This document shows positions 1 through 7,734 of a DNA stretch of 23,050 bases, piece by piece. The DNA is taken from NCBI GenBank assembly GCA_002687795.1, contig NZBG01000014.1, positions 1 to 23,050 on the forward strand, read 5' to 3'. The notes beneath the pieces were generated by a model. That model made no database searches, had not been told where the DNA came from, and saw only the letters and a program-made list of their open reading frames with translations. The translations under genes and the position numbers were made by a program. Source of the stretch: Candidatus Woesearchaeota archaeon (GTDB lineage: Archaea > Nanobdellota > Nanobdellia > Woesearchaeales > GCA-2687795). Every line of letters starts with the position of its first letter. The stretch's first letter is position 1.

Positions 1-59
1 TTATAATCAAAAATGGTAGAAAAAACTTACGGAGGAAAGGGAGTAGCTGTGGACTACAA

Positions 60-77
60 CTTGGGCTAAAGCCCAAG
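60..77. repeat. Small perfect hairpin near window edge
   Basis: A 7-bp perfect inverted repeat (CTTGGGC / GCCCAAG) encloses a TAAA loop, 16 bases before the start of the lipoprotein gene. It could be a 5' UTR stem-loop or the tail of something cut off by the window edge. No T-run follows it, so it is not a convincing archaeal terminator. Bases 1-59 hold nothing else I recognise. Confidence 0.5.
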
Positions 78-93
78 GTATCCTTTAGATGTA

Positions 94-1122
94 ATGAAAG
101 AAAAACTAATCCTGATGTTGCTCATTGTACTCCTTTCAATAACCGCCTGTCAAAGGGTTTCCACAAAAACACAGGATACCAAGGTCTACACAGGGACAGA
201 AGGTGTTGTTATGAGATTTTTACCTGATATGCCTCCAAGCCAGATATATTCTTCTGATACACTTAACTTTAACCTTGAGATAAAAAATAAAGGGGCTTAT
301 GATGCTGGGACTGTGCCTAATACTGAAAGTGGGTCTTATACAAAGTTTCTTAAGTTCTATATAAGCGGATATGATAAAAGTATATTTACTGGAGATATAG
401 ATGGTGGAACTGATCCTATATTTGGTAACTGGTTTTTTTGGGAGCCTGAGCTTGAAGGAAAGTCTGAATTCAACCCTGAAGGGGGCATAGTCTATAAAGA
501 TTTTTCAACAAAAATAGGGACATTGCCTGAAGGAATGGATTCGTTTAAGACAAACTTTCTTATGACAGCATGTTATACATATGAAACTCTTGCAGTATCT
601 TCAGTTTGCATAGACCCAGTGCCTTATTCAACTGTTGCAAGAGAAAAAGCATGCGCTGTTAGTGATGTTAGCCTTTCAGGAGGCCAAGGCGCGCCAGTAG
701 TTATTACAAGGATAGAAGAAGAGGCAGCCAAAGGCAAAGTAAGGTTTAAGATATATTTTGAAAATAAGGGAAATGGCAAGATATTTGATATGACTCATAG
801 TGAAAGGTCTGCTAAAGATAGTGATAATGTACCAAGGCTTAAGTGCAATCCTTATAGCGAGGAGGGTTTAGGGTACGATGATATTGACAAAATAACATTA
901 AATAAGGTTTCTGTTGGGAGTGAAGATATTACTTCAAGTTGCAAGCCTGTGAGGGAAGGAAGCAGTACTATAAGATTGATTGATGGCAGAGGGTTTATTA
1001 TATGCGAGAAGACTGTTAGTGGCGGAACTTCAGCCTTCCTGACACCACTAGAAATAAAACTCTCTTATGGCTACACAAGCTCCATACAGAAAGAAGTAGA
1101 GATTCTTAAAACGCTTGAGTAA
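94..1122 (+). CDS. Predicted lipoprotein, function unknown
   Basis: I do not recognise this 342-aa protein. The N-terminus is a clear export signal: Lys at positions 2 and 4, a hydrophobic stretch over residues 5-17, and a lipobox-like LSITAC ending at Cys20. This suggests a lipid-anchored protein on the outer face of the membrane. Two stretches look like beta-sandwich segments of CARDB or similar adhesion-type domains: residues about 56-70 (NLEIKNKG) and about 215-230 (KIYFENKGNGK). Several Cys in the second half could form disulfides. No catalytic motif is visible. The ATG at 94 is chosen because the signal peptide begins there; no strong Shine-Dalgarno precedes it. The next gene is separated by about 100 bp with its own TATA box, so the two are probably not one operon. 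Export is well supported, function is not. Confidence 0.8.
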   Translation: MKEKLILMLLIVLLSITACQRVSTKTQDTKVYTGTEGVVMRFLPDMPPSQIYSSDTLNFNLEIKNKGAYDAGTVPNTESGSYTKFLKFYISGYDKSIFTGDIDGGTDPIFGNWFFWEPELEGKSEFNPEGGIVYKDFSTKIGTLPEGMDSFKTNFLMTACYTYETLAVSSVCIDPVPYSTVAREKACAVSDVSLSGGQGAPVVITRIEEEAAKGKVRFKIYFENKGNGKIFDMTHSERSAKDSDNVPRLKCNPYSEEGLGYDDIDKITLNKVSVGSEDITSSCKPVREGSSTIRLIDGRGFIICEKTVSGGTSAFLTPLEIKLSYGYTSSIQKEVEILKTLE

Positions 1123-1165
1123 AAGATTATGTTCTTTCTAAGTTCATCACTTGAGAATAGAAATG

Positions 1166-1173
1166 TTTATAAG
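1166..1173 (+). promoter_or_regulatory. TATA box of the 337-aa gene
   Basis: TTTATAAG preceded by an A-rich BRE-like GAAA. It lies about 55 bp before the ATG, which would leave a leader of roughly 28 nt. That leader carries GGAGAG at 1213-1218, a Shine-Dalgarno-like site 6 nt before the start. This is a leadered gene, unlike most in the window. Confidence 0.5.
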
Positions 1174-1224
1174 AACACCCAAAATCTCAGATTTATTGAC
1201 TTTTAATGATATGGAGAGATTTTA

Positions 1225-2238
1225 ATGGGATGGCTAGAAGAGTATTTACCTGATGCTGACAGCGAATTAGTGGAACTATTGGAAGGGGAATTGAATGAAG
1301 ATTCAAGCATAGATAATCCTGAAAAACTTGGTCCCCTTTTTAAAAGAACATCTGATTTTGACGATGCTTATGAGTTGGTATTATCCACAGAATGCATTGG
1401 CAGTTTAGCAAAAGAAACTTATGGAGAAGCAGCTGATAGTTTTCTTGATAATGCATTGGCTATAATACAAAATCTTGGAGATACTAACATAGATATAGAT
1501 GCTGTAAAACATTTCTCTGGAGGGATAATGAATCTCGTTCAGGCAGATAAAGATGTTGCCTTTGCCTTATTAGACGGTCTTCATGGAAAGTTAGATGAAG
1601 GATTAAAAGAATCAGAGCAGGATTATCACGATGAATACTCAACTATAGTGCCTGAACTTGTAAGCTATGCCAAAAAGGTATGTCGTTCGGATGAAGTTGA
1701 TAAAGTAGGCTCTGTCAAAGCCCATGTAGACAAAGTTTTGCATGGGCTTAAATACTCAGGAATAAGCATGGACTTAAAGACTATTTCCGGAGCAGTTAAA
1801 GAAACTGATGTTAGTGAAACATTAAAAGCTATACAAAAATCGCATGGCCTGGTTGTCTCTATTGACTACAAAAGGTTAGGCTCTACAGGATATAGGATAA
1901 AAATATTTACATTGGACAGAAAGATAATGGAATCCAGTCCTGTGCTTGAAGCTAAGAGAGATTATTCAGCCAGAGAAAAGCCGGAAGGTAATTCTTTTTA
2001 TACAAGCCATGACTTAAATCAGAGGGGCAAAACTGAAAGACAGGTTAAGCCATTGATAGATGTATTGAACCTGGCTGCAGAAGCTGCTCAGGGAAATCTT
2101 CATAAGCTTCGTACAGGTCTACAAAGCAGAAGATATGCACCTGGTTCTAGGTTAAGGGTTGAAGATGTTATTCCATACCAGGATTTCTTATCAACGACTT
2201 CTAATAGTATAAGAGGGTTAGGGCATTTTAAGCAATAA
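1225..2238 (+). CDS. Hypothetical 337-aa soluble protein
   Basis: I do not recognise this protein. It has no signal peptide and no membrane segment. Residues 1-200 are acidic and appear mainly alpha-helical, with many Asp/Glu/Leu stretches. Residues about 205-235 (VVSIDYKRLG, YRIKIFTLDR) look like a beta hairpin. The C-terminal third is basic, with a helical stretch (IDVLNLAAEAAQ) and an Arg-rich end. No catalytic or metal-binding signature is visible. The ATG at 1225 is supported by a GGAGAG site 6 nt upstream and a TATA box at 1166. Codon choice in this gene and the preceding lipoprotein seems more T-ending than in the ribosomal genes that follow, which may only reflect lower expression. 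It is a real gene by length and start signals, but lineage-restricted as far as I can tell. Confidence 0.75.
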   Translation: MGWLEEYLPDADSELVELLEGELNEDSSIDNPEKLGPLFKRTSDFDDAYELVLSTECIGSLAKETYGEAADSFLDNALAIIQNLGDTNIDIDAVKHFSGGIMNLVQADKDVAFALLDGLHGKLDEGLKESEQDYHDEYSTIVPELVSYAKKVCRSDEVDKVGSVKAHVDKVLHGLKYSGISMDLKTISGAVKETDVSETLKAIQKSHGLVVSIDYKRLGSTGYRIKIFTLDRKIMESSPVLEAKRDYSAREKPEGNSFYTSHDLNQRGKTERQVKPLIDVLNLAAEAAQGNLHKLRTGLQSRRYAPGSRLRVEDVIPYQDFLSTTSNSIRGLGHFKQ

Positions 2239-2252
2239 AGTTTATAGAAACA

Positions 2253-2260
2253 TTTAAAAA
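2253..2260 (+). promoter_or_regulatory. TATA box of rpl10e
   Basis: TTTAAAAA centred about 27 bp before the ATG at 2283, the spacing expected for leaderless transcription in archaea. It probably drives the rpl10e-mscS-primase run. Confidence 0.55.
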
Positions 2261-2282
2261 CAATATTTAGTTTTCCTGTCAT

Positions 2283-2813
2283 ATGGCAAGATTAAAAAGA
2301 TTCTGCAGCTACAAAATCCTGGAAAGGCCTTACACAAGGATATCAAAGTACAAGAAAAAGTCTTTCATAAAGGCTAACCCTAACAAGGTTATTGTAAGGT
2401 ATGACATGGGAACAGTAAAAAAAAGCTTTTCCTGCACACTGAACCTTGTCTCAAAAGAAGACCTTCAGATAAGGCATAACGCTATTGAAAGCGCCAGGCA
2501 AACCTCTAACAGGCTGCTGGAAAACGAACTTGGGAGAAAAGGCTATCATTTTAAGGTTAAAATCTACCCTTTCCACATATTAAGGGAGAACCCATTAGCT
2601 TCAGGCGCTGGCGCTGACAGGTTCAGCACTGGAATGAAACATTCATTCGGCAAGCCAATAAGCTCAGCTGCCAGAGTAAAAAAAGGACAGACCATGTTCA
2701 CCATATCAACAAACAAGCAAAGCCTGGGCACAGCCAGGAAAGCAATGGACAAGGCAAGGCACAAACTGCCATGCTCATGCACAATCCAGGTTATTGAGAA
2801 AAAAGCAACATGA
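2283..2813 (+). CDS. rpl10e: Large-subunit ribosomal protein uL16 (archaeal L10e)
   Basis: This 176-aa basic protein is the archaeal/eukaryotic L10e form of uL16, a 50S subunit component next to the peptidyl-transferase centre and the tRNA elbow. The N-terminus (MARLKRFCSYKILERPYTR) and the middle (FHILRENPLASGAGADRFSTG, then FGKPISSAARVKKGQ) carry the conserved family landmarks. The length fits the family. The start is fixed by the conserved N-terminus and by a TATA-like box 27 bp upstream. The stop codon overlaps the start of the mechanosensitive channel gene (ATGA), so the two are likely co-transcribed. Confidence 0.95.
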   Translation: MARLKRFCSYKILERPYTRISKYKKKSFIKANPNKVIVRYDMGTVKKSFSCTLNLVSKEDLQIRHNAIESARQTSNRLLENELGRKGYHFKVKIYPFHILRENPLASGAGADRFSTGMKHSFGKPISSAARVKKGQTMFTISTNKQSLGTARKAMDKARHKLPCSCTIQVIEKKAT

Positions 2814-3868
2814 ATTTCTCTATCCCACAACTAAACCTATTACTGGAAAACATATATATCCAGTCCTTACTAACCTTCATATTCTTCTTATTCCTGGCAA
2901 CCATTATAATATTATTCTACAAAAGATACATAAAAAAGATAGCACTAAAAACCAAAACAAAAGCTGATGACATAATCCTTGAAAAATCAGAAAAGCCGGT
3001 TTTCTATATCCTGTTGCTAGTAGGAATAAAGATGGCTATAAAGCCATTAAGCATAACAAACCCTGCTGTCCAGAGCGGATTTGACACACTTGTGATCATA
3101 GTCATAGCATATATCATCTCCAGCTTTGTAAACACAGTCATAAGCCTCTGGGGAAAAAAGATTGCAGACGCCACCAAATCAACGCTTGATGATGAAATCC
3201 TGCCATTGTTTCACTCATTCTCCAAGGTTCTTATATGGGCGATAGCCTTAATAATTATATTTGATACCTGGGGCGTTGAGATAGGGCCTTTGCTTGCAAG
3301 CCTTGGAATAGCCGGCATTGCTATCGCATTTGCATTACAAACATCCCTCGGGAACCTGTTCGGTTCTGTTTCCTTAATACTAGACAAAACATTCAAAGTA
3401 GGTGATGTAATACAGCTGGAATCAGGAGAAATCGGCCAGATTGTAGGTGTGGGCTTAAGAAGCACAAAGCTCAAAACATTTGACAATGAACTGCTGATAA
3501 TCCCAAACGGCCAGCTATCCAACAGCAAAATAAAGAACCTGGCAAAGCCAAACAACATCCTCAGGATAGTGCTTCCAATTGGAGTAGCCTATGGCTCAGA
3601 CATAGACAAGGTAAAAGAAACTCTGCTTAACACGCTTAAGAACATTGATGGCACAGTTCATAGTAATGATGAAAAATTTAAGCCCAGAGTAAGATTCATA
3701 AAAATGAACGACTTCTCACTGGACTTTGAGCTGAGGTTCTATATAGAAGACTATAAAGAAAGGTTCGATATTAGTGATAAGATTCTTTCAAAGGCATACA
3801 AAGAGCTGAACAAGCAGAAGATAGACATACCATTCCCAACAAGAACAGTTTATTTGAAGAAAGATTGA
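2810..3868 (+). CDS. mscS: MscS-family mechanosensitive channel
   Basis: This 352-aa membrane protein is a small-conductance mechanosensitive channel, which releases solutes under osmotic down-shock. Predicted membrane segments lie near residues 17-37, 63-78, 92-114 and 138-152, followed by the pore helix at about 158-192. The pore helix has the Gly/Ala-rich pattern SLGIAGIAIAFALQTSLGNL typical of MscS TM3. After it comes the FKVGDVIQLESGEIGQIVGVGLRST beta domain, then the cytoplasmic alpha/beta vestibule domain. Extra N-terminal helices relative to E. coli MscS are common in archaea. The ATG overlaps the rpl10e stop by 4 bp, and the gene end touches the region before the primase ORF, so translational coupling is likely. 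Confidence 0.93.
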   Translation: MNFSIPQLNLLLENIYIQSLLTFIFFLFLATIIILFYKRYIKKIALKTKTKADDIILEKSEKPVFYILLLVGIKMAIKPLSITNPAVQSGFDTLVIIVIAYIISSFVNTVISLWGKKIADATKSTLDDEILPLFHSFSKVLIWAIALIIIFDTWGVEIGPLLASLGIAGIAIAFALQTSLGNLFGSVSLILDKTFKVGDVIQLESGEIGQIVGVGLRSTKLKTFDNELLIIPNGQLSNSKIKNLAKPNNILRIVLPIGVAYGSDIDKVKETLLNTLKNIDGTVHSNDEKFKPRVRFIKMNDFSLDFELRFYIEDYKERFDISDKILSKAYKELNKQKIDIPFPTRTVYLKKD

Positions 3869-3906
3869 CCAAAAGCTTTAACTATACAATTTCATTAACT
3901 CTCTCT

Positions 3907-5229
3907 ATGATATCCTTAAGCGCCCTTCTCAAGCATTACAAAAGAAAAGATATACAGGAAGAGATAATCAGGAATGCAAAAGGCAGGGAAGTTGCTGTTA
4001 AGTTTGGTGACAAAGGATTTGGCAAAAGGCCTGAGGTTCTCCAATATCCCAATGATGTGCTCAGCCTTGCGCAAAAAGGAGCTACTTCTTTCCATATATC
4101 AGAAGAGCACTGGAGAAACCCTTTACAGCTCAGCACAGAGCTGAAAAAGAACGAGTTAGATGATCTAAGAACAGGTTTTGACTTAGTCCTGGACATAGAC
4201 TGCCATTATCTTGAGTACAGCAAGATAGCAGCTGATCTGCTTGTTAAGGCTTTAAAGCATCATAACATTAACTCGCTCTCATGTAAATTCTCAGGCAACA
4301 AGGGACTGCATATTGCAGTTCCATTCAAAGCATTCCCTAAGGTAATAAACAATATTGAAACAAGGCTGCTTTTCCCTGAAATGCCGAGAAGGATAACAGT
4401 TTACCTAAGGAGCATGATAAAAGATATCCTGAGAAATAATCTCATGGAGTTTGAAAACAATGATATACAGAGGATAATCAACAATATAGGAAAAAGTGCT
4501 GAGGAAATCACTATAAAAGAAAAGCAGGACTCAGAGACAATAACTAGGCTAAACACAGAATCATTCCTTGACATTGACACAATTCTTATCTCAAGTCGAC
4601 ATCTTTACAGGAGTGTCTACTCATTCAACGAAAAATCCGGCTTAGTTTCTGTGCCCTTAAACCCTGATAAAATCTTATTATTTAACAAAGAGATGGCAAA
4701 GCCTGAGAATGTCAGGCTCAGCAAATTAAGGTTTCTTGACAAAAGCAATGCAGCGGAGAATGAAGCCATAAGCCTTGTAAAACAGGCCTATGATTTTGCC
4801 CCGAAAACAGAGGAACCTAAAGAGGAATATAAGCCCTTGGGAATACCAAAGGTTCAGTTAGACTCTCCTTTGCCTGAACAATATTTTCCGCCTTGCATCC
4901 AGAACATATTTAATGGGCTGGAAGATGGAAGAAAAAGGGCATTGTTCATCCTTGTGAACTTCCTTACTAACCTTGGCTGGGACTATGAAAATATAGAAAA
5001 AAGGTTGGGAGAATGGAACAAAAAGAATCCAGAAGCATTAAGAGAAATAAATCTTAAAGGTCATGTAAGGTATCATAAGCAGAAAAGAAAGAAAATCCTC
5101 CCTCCTAACTGTGAGAACAAGGATTATTACAAAGATATTGGAGTATGCAAGCCTGATAATCTCTGTAATAAAATAAAGAATCCTGTAAATTATTCTATGA
5201 GGAAGGTTAAGTATTTAAAAAAGGTTTAG
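3907..5229 (+). CDS. priS: Single-chain DNA primase: PriS catalytic domain fused to PriL Fe-S domain
   Basis: This archaeo-eukaryotic replicative primase makes RNA primers. Residues 1 to about 300 are the PriS catalytic fold: the DID metal-binding pair at about 96-98, SGNKGLH at about 129-135, and RSVYSFNEKSGL near 235-246. Residues about 315-440 are a PriL C-terminal domain. Its four Cys lie near residues 330 (PPC), 402 (PPNC), 414 (GVC) and 420 (NLC), followed by KIKNPVNY, the pattern of the [4Fe-4S] domain. The helical N-terminal domain of PriL is absent. Fused primases are known from Nanoarchaeum equitans. The ORF is open upstream to a TTG at 3865 that overlaps the mscS stop. I prefer the ATG at 3907 because family proteins begin close to the LLKHYKRKDIQ helix. 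The 3' end overlaps bud32 by 23 bp. Confidence 0.9.
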   Translation: MISLSALLKHYKRKDIQEEIIRNAKGREVAVKFGDKGFGKRPEVLQYPNDVLSLAQKGATSFHISEEHWRNPLQLSTELKKNELDDLRTGFDLVLDIDCHYLEYSKIAADLLVKALKHHNINSLSCKFSGNKGLHIAVPFKAFPKVINNIETRLLFPEMPRRITVYLRSMIKDILRNNLMEFENNDIQRIINNIGKSAEEITIKEKQDSETITRLNTESFLDIDTILISSRHLYRSVYSFNEKSGLVSVPLNPDKILLFNKEMAKPENVRLSKLRFLDKSNAAENEAISLVKQAYDFAPKTEEPKEEYKPLGIPKVQLDSPLPEQYFPPCIQNIFNGLEDGRKRALFILVNFLTNLGWDYENIEKRLGEWNKKNPEALREINLKGHVRYHKQKRKKILPPNCENKDYYKDIGVCKPDNLCNKIKNPVNYSMRKVKYLKKV

Positions 5230-5821
5230 CTTTTCTCTTATACCTTCCCCTCTTCTCAACAGTCTCTAATTTCTTCAAAACATCATCATAATCCTTTGAC
5301 TCTTTATATCCCTTAAGAACATGCTCAAAACAACTCTCCCATATCTTATAATGCTTAGATTCAAGAGCCTGCTTAAGCAGATGCAGGTCAACAGCCTTAT
5401 CCTCTATCCTATGCGAGAAAAAGCTCAAGCCAAAGTCGATAAAATAAATCTTCTCTTTTAGAATCATATTGGATGTAGTAAGGTCACCATGAATGATAGT
5501 ATTATCATGCATAACAGCTATCTGTTTGCCTATCTCAATGCAAAGCTGTTTATAATCATTCTTCTCTAAAATATCCCTTATAATATCGCCATCAATAAAC
5601 TCTATCTCAAGCCTTTCTTTCTCATCAGTCTTTATTAACTTTGGGCAAGGTAAACCGATAATATTTAGCTTTTGTATAACCTTTGCCTCTCTCCTGGTTC
5701 TCCTCTTCCTTAATTTATCATCAATCTCTTTAATCCTGTAAGATTTCTTTATTCTCTGTTTTATGATATTATCATCTAAGAAAAGCTTTGCCTCAGCTCC
5801 CTGGGCGATTAGTTGTTTCAT
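5207..5821 (-). CDS. bud32: KEOPS complex kinase/ATPase Bud32
   Basis: This 204-aa small protein kinase-like ATPase is the Bud32 (PRPK) subunit of KEOPS, which with Kae1 makes the t6A modification on tRNAs reading ANN codons. Visible landmarks are the N-terminal GAEA (residues 8-11), basic KLRKRRTRREAK with the conserved Glu at 45, the catalytic loop HGDLTTSN (111-118, Asp113), and DFG (129-131). The C-terminal tail is Lys/Arg-rich (RGRYKRKAKPF), as is usual for this family. The length of about 200 aa fits stand-alone Bud32; many euryarchaea instead fuse it to Kae1. It is transcribed toward the primase gene and overlaps its 3' end. A TATA box 28 bp before the ATG suggests a leaderless transcript. 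Confidence 0.93.
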   Translation of the reverse strand: MKQLIAQGAEAKLFLDDNIIKQRIKKSYRIKEIDDKLRKRRTRREAKVIQKLNIIGLPCPKLIKTDEKERLEIEFIDGDIIRDILEKNDYKQLCIEIGKQIAVMHDNTIIHGDLTTSNMILKEKIYFIDFGLSFFSHRIEDKAVDLHLLKQALESKHYKIWESCFEHVLKGYKESKDYDDVLKKLETVEKRGRYKRKAKPFLNT

Positions 5822-5845
5822 GTTATGCTTACAAAGATTGGATGT

Positions 5846-5853
5846 TATATAAA
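5846..5853 (-). promoter_or_regulatory. TATA box of bud32
   Basis: On the minus strand this reads TTTATATA, centred about 28 bp before the bud32 ATG at 5821. The spacing supports a leaderless mRNA and the chosen start. Confidence 0.55.
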
Positions 5854-5984
5854 GTTAGGGATTATTATATCCAAGAAAACAATGCCAAAATAAACCAATT
5901 TCTTTACAATATCTACTCCAGCACCATAACTTTTATTAATGAGCACTTATTACCTATTTCTATACAGGAGTAGTAATAATAACT

Positions 5985-5990
5985 GGTGGT
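5985..5990 (+). promoter_or_regulatory. Ribosome binding site for the TTG start of the parvulin gene
   Basis: GGTGGT lies 5 nt before the TTG at 5996. No in-frame ATG occurs for well over 100 codons downstream, so this site decides the start. It resembles the archaeal anti-SD complement GGAGGTGATC. Confidence 0.5.
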
Positions 5991-5995
5991 AAATA

Positions 5996-7699
5996 TTGGC
6001 TGAAGATAAGGTAAAAGTGCATTATAACTGGGAAATAGAAGATATAGAGGAAGGTATAAAAACAGAAGAGACTGAGGAAGATACCAAGAAAGAGCCAAAA
6101 CCAGAAAAAAAGAAAACCAGAAAGACTGCAAAAAAGGCATCAAAAGCAAAAAAAGAAGAAAAGATTGAAGAAGAAACCATCAAAGAAGAAGCCGAAGATA
6201 CAGAAGAACCTCCCGAAGAAGAGAAAGAAGAAAAAGCAAAAGAAAAGCCGGAAGAAGAGCCATCCGATGAAGATGACAGCAAAGAAGAGAAGCCAGAAGA
6301 AACATTCACAGAAGAAGACTTAACTCCTACTGGAGAAGACAAAGAAGAAGAGGGTTTCAAGCCAGGCTACCTGGTTGCCTTTGCAGCCATAATAATCATC
6401 GTAATTCTTTCATTTTTCATATTAAAAACAAAGATGCTTCCTTTCTCTGAAGAGAATGTTGTTGCTACAATAAACGGTGAAAGGGTAACAGTTGAAGAGC
6501 TGGAAAAGGTATACAGCGCAACTGTGCCAATCCAATATGCTGGCTTTATCAGCAAAGAAGACTTCCTGAACCAGTCCCTTATCCCAGAGAAGATTCTGTT
6601 GCAGGAAGCAGGAAAGAAAGGAATCAAGGTAGATGAGCAGGAGTTCCAGGAAGGTCTGCAGGGTTTCCTTCTAGAGAACGGGCTCACAGAAGAGCAGTTA
6701 AAAAGCAGCCTTAAGGAAAACAATGTTGACTTTGATGATTTCCTGGAAAATTTCAGGGTAAGGCTGATTATAACAAAACTGCTTGAAAAAGATGTTTCAT
6801 CGCAAATAAAAATCAATGACTTTGAGATAGTGGATTACTATGAAAACAACAGGGGCATGTTTACTGCCCAGCCAGGCCAGATAAGAGCAAGGCACATACT
6901 TGTAGAAACAGAGGACTCAGCAAAAGAGCTCCTGGAAGAGCTTAAAAACGGCGCTGATTTCTCTGAGTTAGCTAAGACCAGCTCAACAGGTCCTTCTTCA
7001 GTGGTTGGCGGTGACCTTGGCTTCTTTGTGAAAGGCCAAATGGTCAAAGAGTTTGAAGATGTAGCTTTTGGTCTGGAAATAGGCCGGGTATCAGGCGTTG
7101 TCAAAACAGACTTTGGATATCATATCATTAAAAGGGAAAGCAATGAAATTCCTCTTGAAGAAGCAAAAGAAAGGATAAGACTAACCTTAACAAACTCAAA
7201 ACAGTCCTCAGCTGTGCAGCTATATATTGACCAGCTTGTCAGCAAATCAGATATAATAATAAAGCAATCAAGCGAAACCCCTATTACTGGGCTTACCCCG
7301 GCGGAAACCGCAGGAACATTCACAGAAACAAACGATCCTGTATGTAAAGAAGACGGAAAGCCAGTCATAAGGATGTACACAACTACATGGTGCCCGCACT
7401 GTGTCTGGATCAGTGAAACATTCGACAATCTAGTCAAAGATTATATAGGGCAGGAAAAGATCATCGCTTACCATTGGGATGTTGATACTGGAGATAATAC
7501 ATTAACACCCGAACTGGAAACCTCTATCCCAAAAGAAGAGGTTGATATATTTAAGAGATACAACCCTGAAGGCTCAGTGCCTACATTTGTATTTGGATGC
7601 AGATATAAAAGGATAGGCAATGGATATGAAGCTGAGGATGACTTAAAGGCTGAGGAAGCTGAGTTTAGAGAGATTATAGAAAAGTTGTTGGCTGAGTAG
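5996..7699 (+). CDS. Membrane-anchored parvulin prolyl isomerase fused to a thioredoxin-like domain
   Basis: This 567-aa protein appears to be an extracytoplasmic folding factor with several parts. Residues 1-120 are an extremely charged, Lys/Glu-rich, low-complexity tail, probably cytoplasmic. Residues 124-143 form one membrane helix. Residues about 152-290 resemble the helical SurA/PrsA N-terminal chaperone region (VVATINGERVTVEELE). Residues about 295-383 are a rotamase/parvulin domain (RARHILVETEDSAKELL, then GGDLGFFVKGQMVKEFEDVAF, then FGYHIIKR). Residues about 455-567 are thioredoxin-like with CPHC at 466-469 and a cis-Pro motif SVPTFVFGC. The last part could oxidise or isomerise disulfides outside the cell. 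It starts at TTG, supported by a GGTGGT site. Parvulin identity is firm, the thioredoxin-like domain likely, the joint role inferred. Confidence 0.9.
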   Translation: MAEDKVKVHYNWEIEDIEEGIKTEETEEDTKKEPKPEKKKTRKTAKKASKAKKEEKIEEETIKEEAEDTEEPPEEEKEEKAKEKPEEEPSDEDDSKEEKPEETFTEEDLTPTGEDKEEEGFKPGYLVAFAAIIIIVILSFFILKTKMLPFSEENVVATINGERVTVEELEKVYSATVPIQYAGFISKEDFLNQSLIPEKILLQEAGKKGIKVDEQEFQEGLQGFLLENGLTEEQLKSSLKENNVDFDDFLENFRVRLIITKLLEKDVSSQIKINDFEIVDYYENNRGMFTAQPGQIRARHILVETEDSAKELLEELKNGADFSELAKTSSTGPSSVVGGDLGFFVKGQMVKEFEDVAFGLEIGRVSGVVKTDFGYHIIKRESNEIPLEEAKERIRLTLTNSKQSSAVQLYIDQLVSKSDIIIKQSSETPITGLTPAETAGTFTETNDPVCKEDGKPVIRMYTTTWCPHCVWISETFDNLVKDYIGQEKIIAYHWDVDTGDNTLTPELETSIPKEEVDIFKRYNPEGSVPTFVFGCRYKRIGNGYEAEDDLKAEEAEFREIIEKLLAE

Positions 7700-7734
7700 A
7701 AAAAATAATAAAATAGAAAATAAAAGAAAAAAGC
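7700..7734 (-). terminator. T-rich terminator of dnaG
   Basis: The 35-bp convergent gap is almost purely A on the plus strand. A transcript from dnaG therefore ends in several U-tracts (a run of 6 T straight after the gene, then others), the usual archaeal termination signal. No hairpin is needed or visible. Confidence 0.5.

Noticed and set aside
13..66. 18-codon ORF starting at an ATG at the window edge
   Set aside because: Too short, an in-frame stop lies just upstream, and no family match; cannot be told from chance.
1..93. Right end of an IS200/IS605 (TnpB-type) element suggested by the GGGCTAAAGCCC hairpin
   Set aside because: Such hairpins occur at IS605 ends, but no transposase or TnpB coding sequence is visible in the window and the left flank is cut off.
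6022..6360. Ser-rich ORF on the minus strand opposite the charged tail of the parvulin gene
   Set aside because: It is the complement of the Lys/Glu-rich GAA/AAA repeats and has no independent start signals.
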